This document shows, piece after piece, positions 9,040 to 17,804 of a stretch of 64,000 nucleotides of DNA (positions within the stretch are counted from its first letter, which is position 1; every line of letters starts with the position of its first letter). The notes under the pieces were generated by a model. That model was given only the letters and a program-made list of their open reading frames with translations, had not been told where the DNA came from and made no database searches. The position numbers and the translations under genes are program-made. The stretch is from SPCO01 sp964579825 (GTDB lineage Bacteria; Chloroflexota; Limnocylindria; Limnocylindrales; CSP1-4). The stretch is taken from positions 6,314-70,313 of the forward strand of contig CAZOHT010000018.1 of the NCBI GenBank assembly GCA_964579825.1, written 5' to 3'.

Positions 9040-10498
9040 CCCGGCCGGGCCACCCGACCTCGATCCGACCCGCCCGGCCGCGCGCCCGCCGGACGAGCCG
9101 ACCGGGCGGCTGAGCTTCCGGACGCGCCTGACCGCCGCCCTGGTCGGCGTCGCCATCCTGCCGCTCATCGGATTCGGCCTCGTCGTCGTCGCCATCGGGG
9201 TCGCCATGGGGAGTCCCTCCGCCGACCAGAACTTCGGCCGGGTGCTGCTGTTCGCCATGGCCGTGTTCGTCATCCTCGCGATCGTCCTCTCGTACTTCCT
9301 GGCAGCCGACCTCCTCGCGCCCCTGCGATCCATCGCCGCCGCCGTGGACCGGACCTCGGCCGGCGACCTGTCCACGCCGATCCGGGTGACCGGCGAGGAC
9401 GAGCTGGCCCGGCTGGCCGAGAGCCACAACCGCCTGGCCGCCGACCTGGCGCGCCGCAACCGCGAGCTCGCCCACGTCCTCGCAGCCATCCGCACGATCT
9501 CACCGCGCGATGGGGCGGAGGAACTCGTCGCCCGGGCCGCCGAGGACGCACGGTCGGCGTTCGAGATGATCGACGCCATCGTCATCCTCGGCGATCCCTC
9601 GCAGATCCCCGAGGAAGAGGTCGTCCCGGGAGAGACGCGGACCCTCCGCGCGGACCTGCTGGTCGGGGCCGATCAGCTCGGGGTGCTGGTGGGCCGGTTG
9701 CCGGCGACGCGGCGCTGGGAGCGCGCGGACCAGGACCTCCTGGAGCTGTTCGCGAGCGAGATCGCGGTCGGCGTCCGGAACGCCCAGCTGTTCGAGCAGG
9801 TCGAATCGCAGAACCGCCAGCTGATCGAGCTCGATGCGGCGAAGGACGACTTCCTGCGCGGGGTCAGCCACAACCTGCAGACACCGCTGACGAGCATCCG
9901 AGCGTACGCGGATCAGCTCGAAGCGGATCGACCGGATCGACGTCTCGGGATCATCTCGGAACAGTCCGAGCGCCTCTCGCGGATGGTCCGCCAGCTGCTC
10001 ACCGTGACGCGCCTCGAGTCCGGCGCGCTCCGCCCTCGGACCGACGTGCTGTCGCTCGGCACTCGCGTCCGCAAGGCATGGGAGGCGCTCGGGGCGGCGG
10101 ACGTCGGCTTCGAGCTCGTCGACGAGGCGCAGGGCTGGCTGGCCGTGGCCGACGCGGACCAGCTCGACCAGGTCCTGTGGGCGCTCCTCGACAACGCGGT
10201 GAAGTACGGCGGCCGGCGGCCGGTCGCGGTGGCCATCCGGGTCGACACCGTGCTGTCCACGGTCCACCTCACGATCACGGACGGCGGACCCGGTGTCGTC
10301 GAGGCGGATCGCGAGCGCCTGTTCGGGCGGTTCCAGCGTGGAACGGACAACCGACCGGATGAAGGCAGCGGCCTGGGCCTGTACGTGTCGCGCGAGCTGT
10401 GCCGGGCCATGGACGGCGACCTCCGGCTGGAGGACGCACAGCCGGGCGTCGGCGCAGCGTTCACGATCGAGCTGCCGGGAGAAGCACCGGATCAGTAG
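9002..10498 (+). CDS. HAMP-GAF sensor histidine kinase
   Basis: The 498-residue kinase has two N-terminal membrane helices (about 42-70 and 80-105), a HAMP linker (105-155), a GAF-like sensor region (about 165-270), a HisKA dimerisation domain with phosphoacceptor H290 in VSHNLQTPLTSI, and a HATPase domain with LLDNAVKYGG, DGGPGV and GSGLGLYVSREL boxes. The short extracytoplasmic loop suggests sensing inside the membrane or through the GAF domain. It phosphorylates the overlapping upstream regulator. ATG 9002 is listed; ATG 9026 is an equally plausible start. Confidence 0.92.
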   Translation: MGSSIRGPMTDGDPAGPPDLDPTRPAARPPDEPTGRLSFRTRLTAALVGVAILPLIGFGLVVVAIGVAMGSPSADQNFGRVLLFAMAVFVILAIVLSYFLAADLLAPLRSIAAAVDRTSAGDLSTPIRVTGEDELARLAESHNRLAADLARRNRELAHVLAAIRTISPRDGAEELVARAAEDARSAFEMIDAIVILGDPSQIPEEEVVPGETRTLRADLLVGADQLGVLVGRLPATRRWERADQDLLELFASEIAVGVRNAQLFEQVESQNRQLIELDAAKDDFLRGVSHNLQTPLTSIRAYADQLEADRPDRRLGIISEQSERLSRMVRQLLTVTRLESGALRPRTDVLSLGTRVRKAWEALGAADVGFELVDEAQGWLAVADADQLDQVLWALLDNAVKYGGRRPVAVAIRVDTVLSTVHLTITDGGPGVVEADRERLFGRFQRGTDNRPDEGSGLGLYVSRELCRAMDGDLRLEDAQPGVGAAFTIELPGEAPDQ

Positions 10499-10579
10499 TG
10501 GCGCGCCGGCGCACCACGATGGCGCGCGGACGGGCACGCGCAGGGTGACAGCCGGACCGACATGGCCCACGATGCGCGA

Positions 10580-11530
10580 ATGACCGACCCGACCCGCCGG
10601 CTTCGTTCGCCGATGGCGCTGCGCCTCGTCCTCGTCGCGGCCCTCTGCACGCTTCTGGGCGTGCCGGTCGTCGGGGCGTTGGCGGCGTCGCCGGAACCGT
10701 CCGCCCAGACCCAGCCCGCGCCGCCGAACGCGTCCGGCGATCCTGGCAAGGGACCCGGCCGCGGCCAGGGCTGGGGCCAGCTCGGCAAGGGCGAGCGCGG
10801 CGGGTTCGGGCACGGTGGCGTCACGATCACGGCCGTCAGCGGCTCGAACGTGAGCCTCGAGACGGAGGACGGCTGGACGCGCACGATCGCGGTCACGTCC
10901 GCCACCGAGATCACCAAGGGCGGCGCGACCATCACCGTCGCCGACCTGGAGGTGGGTGACCAGATCGCCTTCCGCCAGACGAAGAACGCCGACGGCACCT
11001 ACACGATCACCGCGATCACCGTCCGAACGCCGAAGGCCGGCGGCGAAGTGACGGCCGTCAGCTCGACGACGATCTCCGTCACCGCGCGCAACGGCACCGT
11101 CACCAAGATCACGGTCAACGGATCGACGACCTACGTCTTCGGCAAGGAGGCCGCGACCCAGGCCGATGTCACGGTCGGGAGCCGGATCCACGCGGAAGGC
11201 TCGCTCGACGGCACGACGTTCACGGCCACGCGCGTCCGGATCGAGCCCGCCGTCGCCGGCGGTGAGGTGACCGCCAAGACGAGCAGCTCCATCACCGTCA
11301 AGGGCCGAGACGGCAAGGCGACGACGATCCACGTGTCCGCGGCGACGACCTACAAGGTCCGCGGCAAGGAGGCCGCGACGCTCGCGGACATCGCGATCGG
11401 TGACTTCCTCGTCGCGTCGGGCAAGGCGCGTGCCGACGGTTCGCTGGACGCCAGCCAGGTCGGCGCGGGCAAGCTCACGTGGGGCAAGCACGACAAGCCG
11501 GCCGCGCCGGGCGCGAGCGCCACGCCCTAG
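10580..11530 (+). CDS. Secreted DUF5666 repeat protein
   Basis: The product has a basic N-terminus and a hydrophobic signal segment (about 12-35), then a Pro/Gly-rich spacer and three tandem beta-rich repeats of about 75 residues (about 85-155, 155-232, 232-305). Each repeat has the pattern GxVTAVSxxxIxVxxxxGxxxTIxVxxxTxxxxxxxxAxxxDxxVGxxxxxxG typical of DUF5666 domains. The C-terminus is Lys/Pro-rich. It is an exported protein of unknown function, possibly with an OB-like fold. It sits 80 bases behind the kinase and could be a target of that system. ATG 10580 gives a normal signal peptide; ATG 10562 is an alternative. Confidence 0.82.
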   Translation: MTDPTRRLRSPMALRLVLVAALCTLLGVPVVGALAASPEPSAQTQPAPPNASGDPGKGPGRGQGWGQLGKGERGGFGHGGVTITAVSGSNVSLETEDGWTRTIAVTSATEITKGGATITVADLEVGDQIAFRQTKNADGTYTITAITVRTPKAGGEVTAVSSTTISVTARNGTVTKITVNGSTTYVFGKEAATQADVTVGSRIHAEGSLDGTTFTATRVRIEPAVAGGEVTAKTSSSITVKGRDGKATTIHVSAATTYKVRGKEAATLADIAIGDFLVASGKARADGSLDASQVGAGKLTWGKHDKPAAPGASATP

Positions 11531-11536
11531 CCGAGC

Positions 11537-12370
11537 CTAGACCCGGACGCGCGCCTCGCCGGAGTACGCATCCGGTCGGCGATTCAGCAGGGACGGGATC
11601 TGGCGTCGCACCGTCGCGACCCGCTCCAGGTCCAGGTCGGCATGGATGATCCCGACGGTGTCGGGCGCCTGGGCCACGACCGTCCCCCACGGATCGATGA
11701 CCATCGAGCGGCCGAACGCGGGGAACCGTGCCGGCCCACCGATCTGCGACGGCGCGAGGACGTACGCGCCATTCTCGATGGCGCGAGCCCGCAGCAGGAC
11801 CTCCCAGTGGTCGCGTCCGGTCCGTTCCATGAAGTTCGCCGGCACGGTCAGGACCTGCGCGCCGGCCAGTGCCAGGGCCCGGTACAGCTCCGGGAAGCGC
11901 AGGTCGTAGCAGATCGACAGGCCGACCGGGATACCGTCGACGGCCGTGACCACAGGCCCGGTGCCGGGCGTCACCCGGTCCGATTCCGTATCCACGGGTC
12001 CGCGCTCCACAGCGACGTCGAAGAGGTGGATCTTCCGATAGGTCGCGGCGATGGACCCGTCGGGGGCGATCAGCGTGGACGTGTTGTACGGGCGGGCCGG
12101 GTCGCCCGACGTCTCGGCGGTGCTGCCGACGAGGATCCAGGCGTCGCGCCGGCGCGCGACATCCGCGAACGCGTCCGTGTGCGGACCCGGGATGGGCCGG
12201 GCCGAGGCGCGCGATCCGTCGTCCGAGCCACGGAATTGCAGGTACTCGGGGAGCGCCACGAGGCGAGCGCCCGCGGCGGCGGCGGCATCGGCCAACGCGG
12301 CGGCCCGGGCGATGTTGGCCTCGACGTCGTCGTCGGCATCGAGTTGGACCAGGGCGACCTTGAGCGTCAT
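11537..12370 (-). CDS. Carbon-nitrogen hydrolase (nitrilase superfamily)
   Basis: This 277-residue cytosolic enzyme has the complete nitrilase triad: E42 in ALPEYLQF, K113 in YRKIHLFD and C154 in SICYDLRFPELYR. The YRKIHLFD and CYDLRFPELYR wording is closest to the Nit1/Nit2 omega-amidase branch, which hydrolyses alpha-ketoglutaramate or deaminated glutathione. The start is the ATG at 12370. It converges with the DUF5666 gene only seven bases away, with no evident terminator between them. Confidence 0.9.
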   Translation of the reverse strand: MTLKVALVQLDADDDVEANIARAAALADAAAAAGARLVALPEYLQFRGSDDGSRASARPIPGPHTDAFADVARRRDAWILVGSTAETSGDPARPYNTSTLIAPDGSIAATYRKIHLFDVAVERGPVDTESDRVTPGTGPVVTAVDGIPVGLSICYDLRFPELYRALALAGAQVLTVPANFMERTGRDHWEVLLRARAIENGAYVLAPSQIGGPARFPAFGRSMVIDPWGTVVAQAPDTVGIIHADLDLERVATVRRQIPSLLNRRPDAYSGEARVRV

Positions 12371-12441
12371 CGGTGCATCGTACGCCGGCGCCGGTCTGCC
12401 GGGAGGTGCACAGTGGACCCGACAGCTGTCGAGGTGCCGAC

Positions 12442-13095
12442 ATGCCAGGATCCGCCACCTTCGAGGACCGCCGAGATGCCGGCCGGCAGCTGGCCGGCGT
12501 GCTGGCGACGTCCAGCCAGGGGCTCCCGATCGTCCTGGCGATGCCGCGCGGCGGGGTCCCCGTCGGCGCCGAGGTCGCGGCGGCCCTCGGCGCACCACTC
12601 GACCTCATCGTCGTGCGCAAGATCGGCTGCCCCTGGCAGCCAGAACTCGGTCTAGGTGCGATCGCCGAGGGTGGCGTCCGGGTCCTGAACGACGACCTGA
12701 TCCGCGATCTGGGTGTCCGACCGGACGAGCTCGAGGCCGCGACCGCCGCCGAGGTCACCGAACTGGATCGGCGCGTTCGCCGCTATCGAGGTGACCGGCC
12801 GCCGATCCCCGTGGTCGGACGCCACGTGATCCTCGTCGACGACGGGCTCGCGACCGGCTACACGGCGCGGGCGGCCATCGACGCCATCCGCCGCGCCGGA
12901 GCCGCGCGCGTGACGCTGGCGATCCCGGTCGCCCCGCCACGGAGTGCCGCCGAGCTGGGCCGCATCGCCGACGAGGTGTGCACCGTGATCACGCCACAGG
13001 CATTCGCCGGGGTCGGCGCGTTCTACCGTGACTTCAGGCAGACGTCTGATGACGAGGTGGTCGCGATCCTGGCCCGGGCCGGCCGGCCCGGATAG
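12442..13095 (+). CDS. Phosphoribosyltransferase family protein
   Basis: The 217-residue protein has a type I PRTase fold: LAMPRGGVPVGAEVAAALGAPLD near residues 35-57, an acidic PRPP loop VDDGLATGYTARAAI (about 133-147), and TLAIPVAPPRSAAEL. This variant, with RKIGxPWQPELxLGAIAEGG, is the stress-associated PRTase group often found near USP or erythromycin-esterase genes; its substrate is not known. A pronounced flexible loop segment RYRGDRPP lies before the PRPP loop. ATG 12442 was chosen as the first methionine before the conserved core. Confidence 0.85.
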   Translation: MPGSATFEDRRDAGRQLAGVLATSSQGLPIVLAMPRGGVPVGAEVAAALGAPLDLIVVRKIGCPWQPELGLGAIAEGGVRVLNDDLIRDLGVRPDELEAATAAEVTELDRRVRRYRGDRPPIPVVGRHVILVDDGLATGYTARAAIDAIRRAGAARVTLAIPVAPPRSAAELGRIADEVCTVITPQAFAGVGAFYRDFRQTSDDEVVAILARAGRPG

Positions 13096-13216
13096 AGCCG
13101 TCGGATGACCCTGTCGGACGCTTGCCAGGGGCGAGAGAATCAGAGGCACCGAGGATCAGGATCGGACCACCACCGCCGGAACGGCGATCGATGTCGCCAC
13201 AGGACAGGAGGTCGTG

Positions 13217-13426
13217 ATGGACGAGCTGATGACCGTGGACGAACGAGCGGAGGATGAGCTGGAGTCGCAGGAGGCCGGGAGCACGTTCGTGCTTGGCGCG
13301 GAGGGCTGGGAAGCGGCGGCGTTCCTGGATCCCGAGGATGACTGGAGCCTCCTCGCCGATGGGTCGTACCTGTCGCCCGATGGCGCGATCCGAAGCTGGC
13401 CGCTGGTCGGCCCCGAGCCCCTCTGA
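13217..13426 (+). CDS. Small acidic hypothetical protein
   Basis: This 69-residue, strongly acidic protein follows a good ribosome site (AGGAGG about five bases before ATG 13217; GTG 13214 is an adjacent alternative). Its C-terminal half reads like a small WDSxxADGSYLSPDG repeat with aromatic residues. I recognise no family. It lies 120 bases after the PRTase, and coding is supported mainly by the ribosome site and its length. Confidence 0.5.
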   Translation: MDELMTVDERAEDELESQEAGSTFVLGAEGWEAAAFLDPEDDWSLLADGSYLSPDGAIRSWPLVGPEPL

Positions 13427-13591
13427 CCGACGGGCTCGATAGCGGTCGACCGGACGGATCGGGCGCGACGCGAACCGGATGCGGTCTCGGTTCGGGCGGT
13501 CTGTCGCCTGGATCGGTGACTTCGAGCACTCCCCGGACGGGCTGAAGACGTGCCACCGTGATCGTGGCCGGGCCGGAACGGGAGGCGCGCG

Positions 13592-13744
13592 ATGACGGCA
13601 GTCGGACACACACGGGTCCATGGCAGCAGCCGGGACCGGGCGATCGGGGTCGAGGTCGCCAGGATCGTCGCGCTCGTCGCGGCGGCCATCCTGTCCATCG
13701 TGATCGTCCTTCCGGTGCTCCTCGACCTGGCGGCCCGCGGATGA
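13592..13744 (+). CDS. Small single-span membrane protein (50 aa)
   Basis: ATG 13592, preceded by GGGAGG about eight bases upstream, opens a 50-residue frame. Residues 1-22 are polar and basic, and residues 24-47 form one long hydrophobic helix (RIVALVAAAILSIVIVLPVL), ending in DLAARG. The next gene starts eight bases after the stop, so the two may be coupled. Function unknown. Confidence 0.5.
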   Translation: MTAVGHTRVHGSSRDRAIGVEVARIVALVAAAILSIVIVLPVLLDLAARG

Positions 13745-13751
13745 CGACGCC

Positions 13752-14459
13752 TTGACCGCGCCCGTCCCCCACTTCGAGGCCGGACCGGACCCACAGTTCG
13801 CCGCCGGCCTGCTGGCGGACTGGGGCTTCCTGGCGAACCCGGACCTGCCCGACGGGCCCGGGCCGGGCTACCTGCTGGTCGCACTGCGCGACGTCCCGTC
13901 GCTCCGTCACTACGACCCTGAGTCGATCGAATTCTGGGAGAGTCGTGGTGGACGGGGCACCCGGGTCGAGCTGACGCGGTCAAGCCCGATGCCGCTCGAG
14001 GCCAGCTTCTCGTGGGGACAGGTCCGGATCGTGGATCGGCTTGCGATCAGCAACGAGTGGCTGACGTTCGGCGGCTCGATGTCGGCCGCGGTCGTGGGCG
14101 GCATGATCGCCGCCGCCTTCGTCTCACCGGCTCCCCTGCTGCGACGGGGCGGCCATTCGCAGGGCTGGGACCAGGGCGCCGACAGCCTCGGGGCGTTCTT
14201 CGGTCGGCTCATGGTCGCGGTGGACTACGCACCCGGGTTCGAAGCCCTGGTCGCGGGCGCGACGCCGCTGACGCGGTATGCCGCCTTCGTCGCCGACCTG
14301 TCCGTACGGCTCGGGCGCTCCCCCGGCCTGCGCACCACCGAGCCGGCCCTGTGGCGCCTCATCGACCAGGCGTCGGCGCGGCTCCAGCACGACCAGCCGA
14401 CAGACTGGACGGCCGGGTTGGCGCTGCTCGACGCCGCGGGACTCGACCGGCCGGCCTGA
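13752..14459 (+). CDS. Hypothetical protein, 235 aa
   Basis: The protein begins at TTG 13752, the only start that keeps the whole frame. It has no signal peptide and contains one moderately hydrophobic Ala/Gly stretch (about 108-128, SAAVVGGMIAAAFVSPAPLL). The rest is mixed alpha/beta with no motif I recognise. The flavodoxin-like gene follows by 24 bases, so an operon of 13592-13744, this gene and the flavodoxin is likely. Confidence 0.6.
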   Translation: MTAPVPHFEAGPDPQFAAGLLADWGFLANPDLPDGPGPGYLLVALRDVPSLRHYDPESIEFWESRGGRGTRVELTRSSPMPLEASFSWGQVRIVDRLAISNEWLTFGGSMSAAVVGGMIAAAFVSPAPLLRRGGHSQGWDQGADSLGAFFGRLMVAVDYAPGFEALVAGATPLTRYAAFVADLSVRLGRSPGLRTTEPALWRLIDQASARLQHDQPTDWTAGLALLDAAGLDRPA

Positions 14460-14483
14460 CCATCACGAAGCGGAGGATCGATC

Positions 14484-14984
14484 ATGCACGCCATCGTCGT
14501 CTACGAATCGCTGTGGGGGAACACCGCGGCCATCGCCCGGGCCATCGCCGAAGGGATCGGGCCTGACGCCCGCGCGCTGACGACCGACGAGGCCACCCCG
14601 GACATCGTCTCCGAGGCGGATCTGATCGTGGCCGGCGCGCCGGTCCTGGCGTTCCGCCTGCCGTCCGACGCGATCCGCGACAGCATCGCGACCGGCGAGC
14701 GCAACGCCCCGACCCCGCCGGACCTGTCGCATCCCTCGATGCGCACGTGGCTCGCCGGCCTGCCGGCCGGTCATGCCGCCGTGGCCTCCTTCGAGACCCG
14801 ACTACGCTGGTCGCCCGGCGGAGCGACGGGCGGCATCGACAGCGGACTCAGGAAGGCCGGCTATCGGCCGCTGGCCAAAGCCCAGAGGTTCGTGGTCACG
14901 GGCAAGTACGGTCCGCTGCGTGACGGCGAAGTGGATCGCGCGCGGCGCTGGGGCGAGGAGCTGGCCCGAGCCCTCGTGAGCTGA
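14484..14984 (+). CDS. Flavodoxin-like protein
   Basis: This 166-residue protein starts with AIVVYESLWGNTAAIARAIAEGI, the flavodoxin FMN phosphate-binding loop (T/S-x-T-G-N-T variant here ESLWGNT). The ADLIVAGAPVLAFRLPS strand and a late KYGPLRDGEVDRARRWG helix fit the flavodoxin-domain family seen beside PRTase and stress genes. It probably binds FMN and serves as a small electron carrier or quinone reductase. The start has GGAGG about nine bases upstream of ATG 14484. Confidence 0.8.
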   Translation: MHAIVVYESLWGNTAAIARAIAEGIGPDARALTTDEATPDIVSEADLIVAGAPVLAFRLPSDAIRDSIATGERNAPTPPDLSHPSMRTWLAGLPAGHAAVASFETRLRWSPGGATGGIDSGLRKAGYRPLAKAQRFVVTGKYGPLRDGEVDRARRWGEELARALVS

Positions 14985-14996
14985 CGTCGAGGGCGG

Positions 14997-15740
14997 TCAG
15001 CGGATGCCGGTGTCGTACCCCAGCTGGACCTGGACCACGGCGCCTTCGGACACCGCCACGGCGGTCGGTTCCGGCGTGCCCATGAGTCCGTCGACGGCCT
15101 CCGCGGTCACCGTATAGTCGCCGGCGGCGACTGCCACGTAGAACGCGCCGTCCACGCCACTCACGGTGCGCGCGACTTCGGTCCCGGATCCATCGAGCAC
15201 GACGATCGTGGCATCCGCCACCGGACGCGGGGCACAGGCCGGATCGCCGATCGTCTCGACCGGGCAGACCGGCCCGGCGACGGTGGTCCCGCCGATCCCG
15301 GGCCCGCTCATCCCGATCGGCGACGGCCACTCCTGGGGCGGCACGGGCGAACCCGTCTCGGACTGGAGGTTGACCGTGCCGTCCGGAAGGACGGCGAACA
15401 GCCAGGCGTGCTCGTCGATGCAGCCAGCCGGGCAGTCGCCCCAGCCGAGCCGGATCTCGACGACGTAGGCGCCGACGCCCGAGGCGGGTGTGACCTTGTA
15501 CCAGGCCGACTGGCCGATCATGTCAGGCATGTACGGGCCGATGCCGGCGAAGCGGGGCTCCTTGGCGATGACCGCCGCGAGCGCCTCCTCGGGCGTATCG
15601 ACGGTGCCGCCGATCGGCGCCACGGACGAGGACGGGGACGGGGATGTGGCCGGAGACGAGACCGCCCCACCGCAGGCGGCGACGAGGGCCAGGATGGCGG
15701 CGAGGGCGATGAGCCCGGCCGGGCGCGTGAGGTTCGTCAT
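14997..15740 (-). CDS. Lipoprotein with carboxypeptidase-regulatory-like domain
   Basis: The N-terminus is a lipoprotein signal (LAAILALVAAC, lipobox cysteine about residue 23) followed by a Ser/Pro-rich tether. A middle domain (about 50-150) contains a paired-cysteine segment DCPAGCIDEHAW, and the C-terminal about 75 residues have the beta-sandwich pattern ATIVVLDGSGTEVARTVSGVDGAFYVAVAAGDYTV of CarboxypepD_reg/SdrD-B-like domains. It is an extracellular, membrane-anchored protein of unknown ligand. Confidence 0.75.
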   Translation of the reverse strand: MTNLTRPAGLIALAAILALVAACGGAVSSPATSPSPSSSVAPIGGTVDTPEEALAAVIAKEPRFAGIGPYMPDMIGQSAWYKVTPASGVGAYVVEIRLGWGDCPAGCIDEHAWLFAVLPDGTVNLQSETGSPVPPQEWPSPIGMSGPGIGGTTVAGPVCPVETIGDPACAPRPVADATIVVLDGSGTEVARTVSGVDGAFYVAVAAGDYTVTAEAVDGLMGTPEPTAVAVSEGAVVQVQLGYDTGIR

Positions 15741-15803
15741 GGCCGAAGGACGGACCGGCGCGTCCCGAAGTTCCCGGACGAACCGATCGCGACCAGGCGT
15801 CGG

Positions 15804-17702
15804 TCAGTCGTCCTCGCGCTCGGACCGGCGGCGACCGCGGACCACGAGCAATCCGCCCACCAGGATGCCGGCCGCGGCGACCAGCAGCAGGATCGGGGTC
15901 GTATCGCTGCCGGTGCTCGAGCCGTCACCTGGCGCCGCTGAGGCTCCCGGGGTGGCCGATGCACCCGGGACCGCCGACTCACCGGCGCTGGGCGATGGCA
16001 CCGCGGCGACGGGCTCGGTCAGGAGCGGATACCCGAAGGACCCGTACCCGAACAGTGGGAATCCGTTGTCCGGCTGGTTGGTCCAGCCGCCGAACGTGTC
16101 GGTCCGATGGGCGACGAGGGTGTCGTCGTACGTCAGCACGTGATACGGAGCCTCGTCGTAGAAGAGGTTCTGCATCTGGGCCATGAGCTCGTGGCGTTCC
16201 TCGTCCGTGGCGGCGACGGCCTGCGCGTCATACAGGCGGTCGTACTCGGGGTTCGAGTACAGGCTGTCGTTGGTGGAGCCGATCAGGCTGGTGGTGAAGA
16301 TCTGCAGGAGCGGGTTCGGGTCCGCGTAGCCGGTCCAACCCCAGATGATCATGTCCCAGTCGGCGGTGCGGTCCGGCGCTTCCTCGGTCGGCGGCAGTTC
16401 GAGTTCGAGCAGCGTCGCCTCGTCGTAGATGCTGGTCGAGACCTTGATGCCCACCAGCTCGAACCAGCCCGAGATGAACTCGGCCATCTTCGGGTAGTTG
16501 GGCGAGTCCGTCGGCATGTAGAGCCGGAGGCTGATCGGCTTGCCTTCCTTGTCGAGCCGCTGGCCCGAGGCGTCGAGCGGGTAGCCGGCGTCGGTCAGCT
16601 TCTGCTTGGCCAGTTCGATGTCGAAGGTCCGAGGGTTGTCCGGTTCGACGTGCCACTTCTCCTGGAACGGCGGCACCTGGGTCGTCCCGATCTCGCCGTA
16701 GCCGCCCAGCACGCGATCGATCAGGGCCTGCTTGTCGATCGCGTAGCCCAGGGCGTCGCGGAACTTCGGATCGCGCAACGCCTTCGTGGACGCCCCGCCG
16801 CCGGGGATGTCCTGGTCGTAGCAGTTGAGGTTCAACATCGTCCAGCCGTTGGTCACGCCGTTGACGACCGCGATGTTCGGCTCGGACTTGAGTTCGTCGA
16901 ATTGGTCGGCATTGAATCCGATGGCGTAGTCCAGCTCGCCGCTCTTGAGCGCCTGGACCATCGTGTCCGCGGACTTGTAGAACTGGATGACGATCTGGTC
17001 GGCCGCGCCCTGCTGACCCCAGTAGTTCGCGTTCCGCTCGAAGCGCACGAACTGGCCGGTCTGCCATTCGACGGCCTGGTAGGGGCCGCTGCCGACGACC
17101 GGCGGGTCGTTGGAGAATGTGTCGTTGCTCGCCAGGGTCTGGTCCTGCCAGATGTGCTTCGGCAGGATCGGGATGTACATCTGGAGGATCCGGTCGGACG
17201 GATCCGTGTTGTGGATGACGAGCGTGGTGGCATCCGGCGCCTCGACCGAGGTGACACCCGCGTTGTAGAGATCGGGGTCGATGTAGCCAAAACCGACATA
17301 GCCCTGCTCGGCGATCCCGTCCAGGGCCCACTGGAAGGTCCAGCGAGCATCCTCGGCGGTGGCCGGCTGGCCGTCCGACCACTTCATCCCCTCATGGATC
17401 TTGAAGGTCCAGGTGAACGAGCCATCGGCCTCGTCCGCGCGCGACCAGGACTCCGCGAAGCCGGGCACCGGCTCGAGGTCCTGGCCGAATCCGACGAGCA
17501 GGTCGTAGTTGAGGGTGAACACCTCGAACCCGATCGAGAGCGCCGTGTTCCACGGATTCATCGAGTCGAGGTCGGCCACCGTCCCGAACCGGAGGGTGCC
17601 GTCGCCGGCTGCCTGGGTCGGGGGCGCTGACGGCAGGATCGCCGCGAACGCCAGGGTGGCCGCAGCGGCAAGACGGACGAGGCGGGCGGTGAAGGTCGTC
17701 AT
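15804..17702 (-). CDS. Peptide/nickel ABC transporter substrate-binding protein with C-terminal membrane anchor
   Basis: The 632-residue protein has a Sec signal ending about residue 30 (PPTQAA), then an SBP family 5 domain (about 35-560) with TLRFGTVADLDSMNPWN, EGMKWSDGQPATAEDARWTFQ and LGYAIDKQALIDRVLGG. After a Ser/Ala/Gly-rich linker comes a C-terminal membrane helix (about 600-622) and basic RGRRR tail. Family 5 proteins bind oligopeptides, sugars or metal chelates for an ABC importer. A C-terminal anchor replaces the usual lipoprotein anchor, and no permease or ATPase gene is adjacent. ATG 17702 gives a proper signal peptide; longer in-frame starts do not. Confidence 0.85.
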   Translation of the reverse strand: MTTFTARLVRLAAAATLAFAAILPSAPPTQAAGDGTLRFGTVADLDSMNPWNTALSIGFEVFTLNYDLLVGFGQDLEPVPGFAESWSRADEADGSFTWTFKIHEGMKWSDGQPATAEDARWTFQWALDGIAEQGYVGFGYIDPDLYNAGVTSVEAPDATTLVIHNTDPSDRILQMYIPILPKHIWQDQTLASNDTFSNDPPVVGSGPYQAVEWQTGQFVRFERNANYWGQQGAADQIVIQFYKSADTMVQALKSGELDYAIGFNADQFDELKSEPNIAVVNGVTNGWTMLNLNCYDQDIPGGGASTKALRDPKFRDALGYAIDKQALIDRVLGGYGEIGTTQVPPFQEKWHVEPDNPRTFDIELAKQKLTDAGYPLDASGQRLDKEGKPISLRLYMPTDSPNYPKMAEFISGWFELVGIKVSTSIYDEATLLELELPPTEEAPDRTADWDMIIWGWTGYADPNPLLQIFTTSLIGSTNDSLYSNPEYDRLYDAQAVAATDEERHELMAQMQNLFYDEAPYHVLTYDDTLVAHRTDTFGGWTNQPDNGFPLFGYGSFGYPLLTEPVAAVPSPSAGESAVPGASATPGASAAPGDGSSTGSDTTPILLLVAAAGILVGGLLVVRGRRRSEREDD

Positions 17703-17804
17703 GGGCGCGCACTCTGCCACAGGAATGGGGAATCCGCAGGAAACGACTCGCGATACGAGACTCCTTGGCCCGAGCGTGGCAGCGGGCGCCCTAGACTCGG
17801 GCCC

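Noticed and set aside
10498..10517. Inverted repeat at the histidine kinase stop as a terminator
   Set aside because: The 10-base arms have no spacer and one mismatch, leaving only a short stem, and no T-tract follows.
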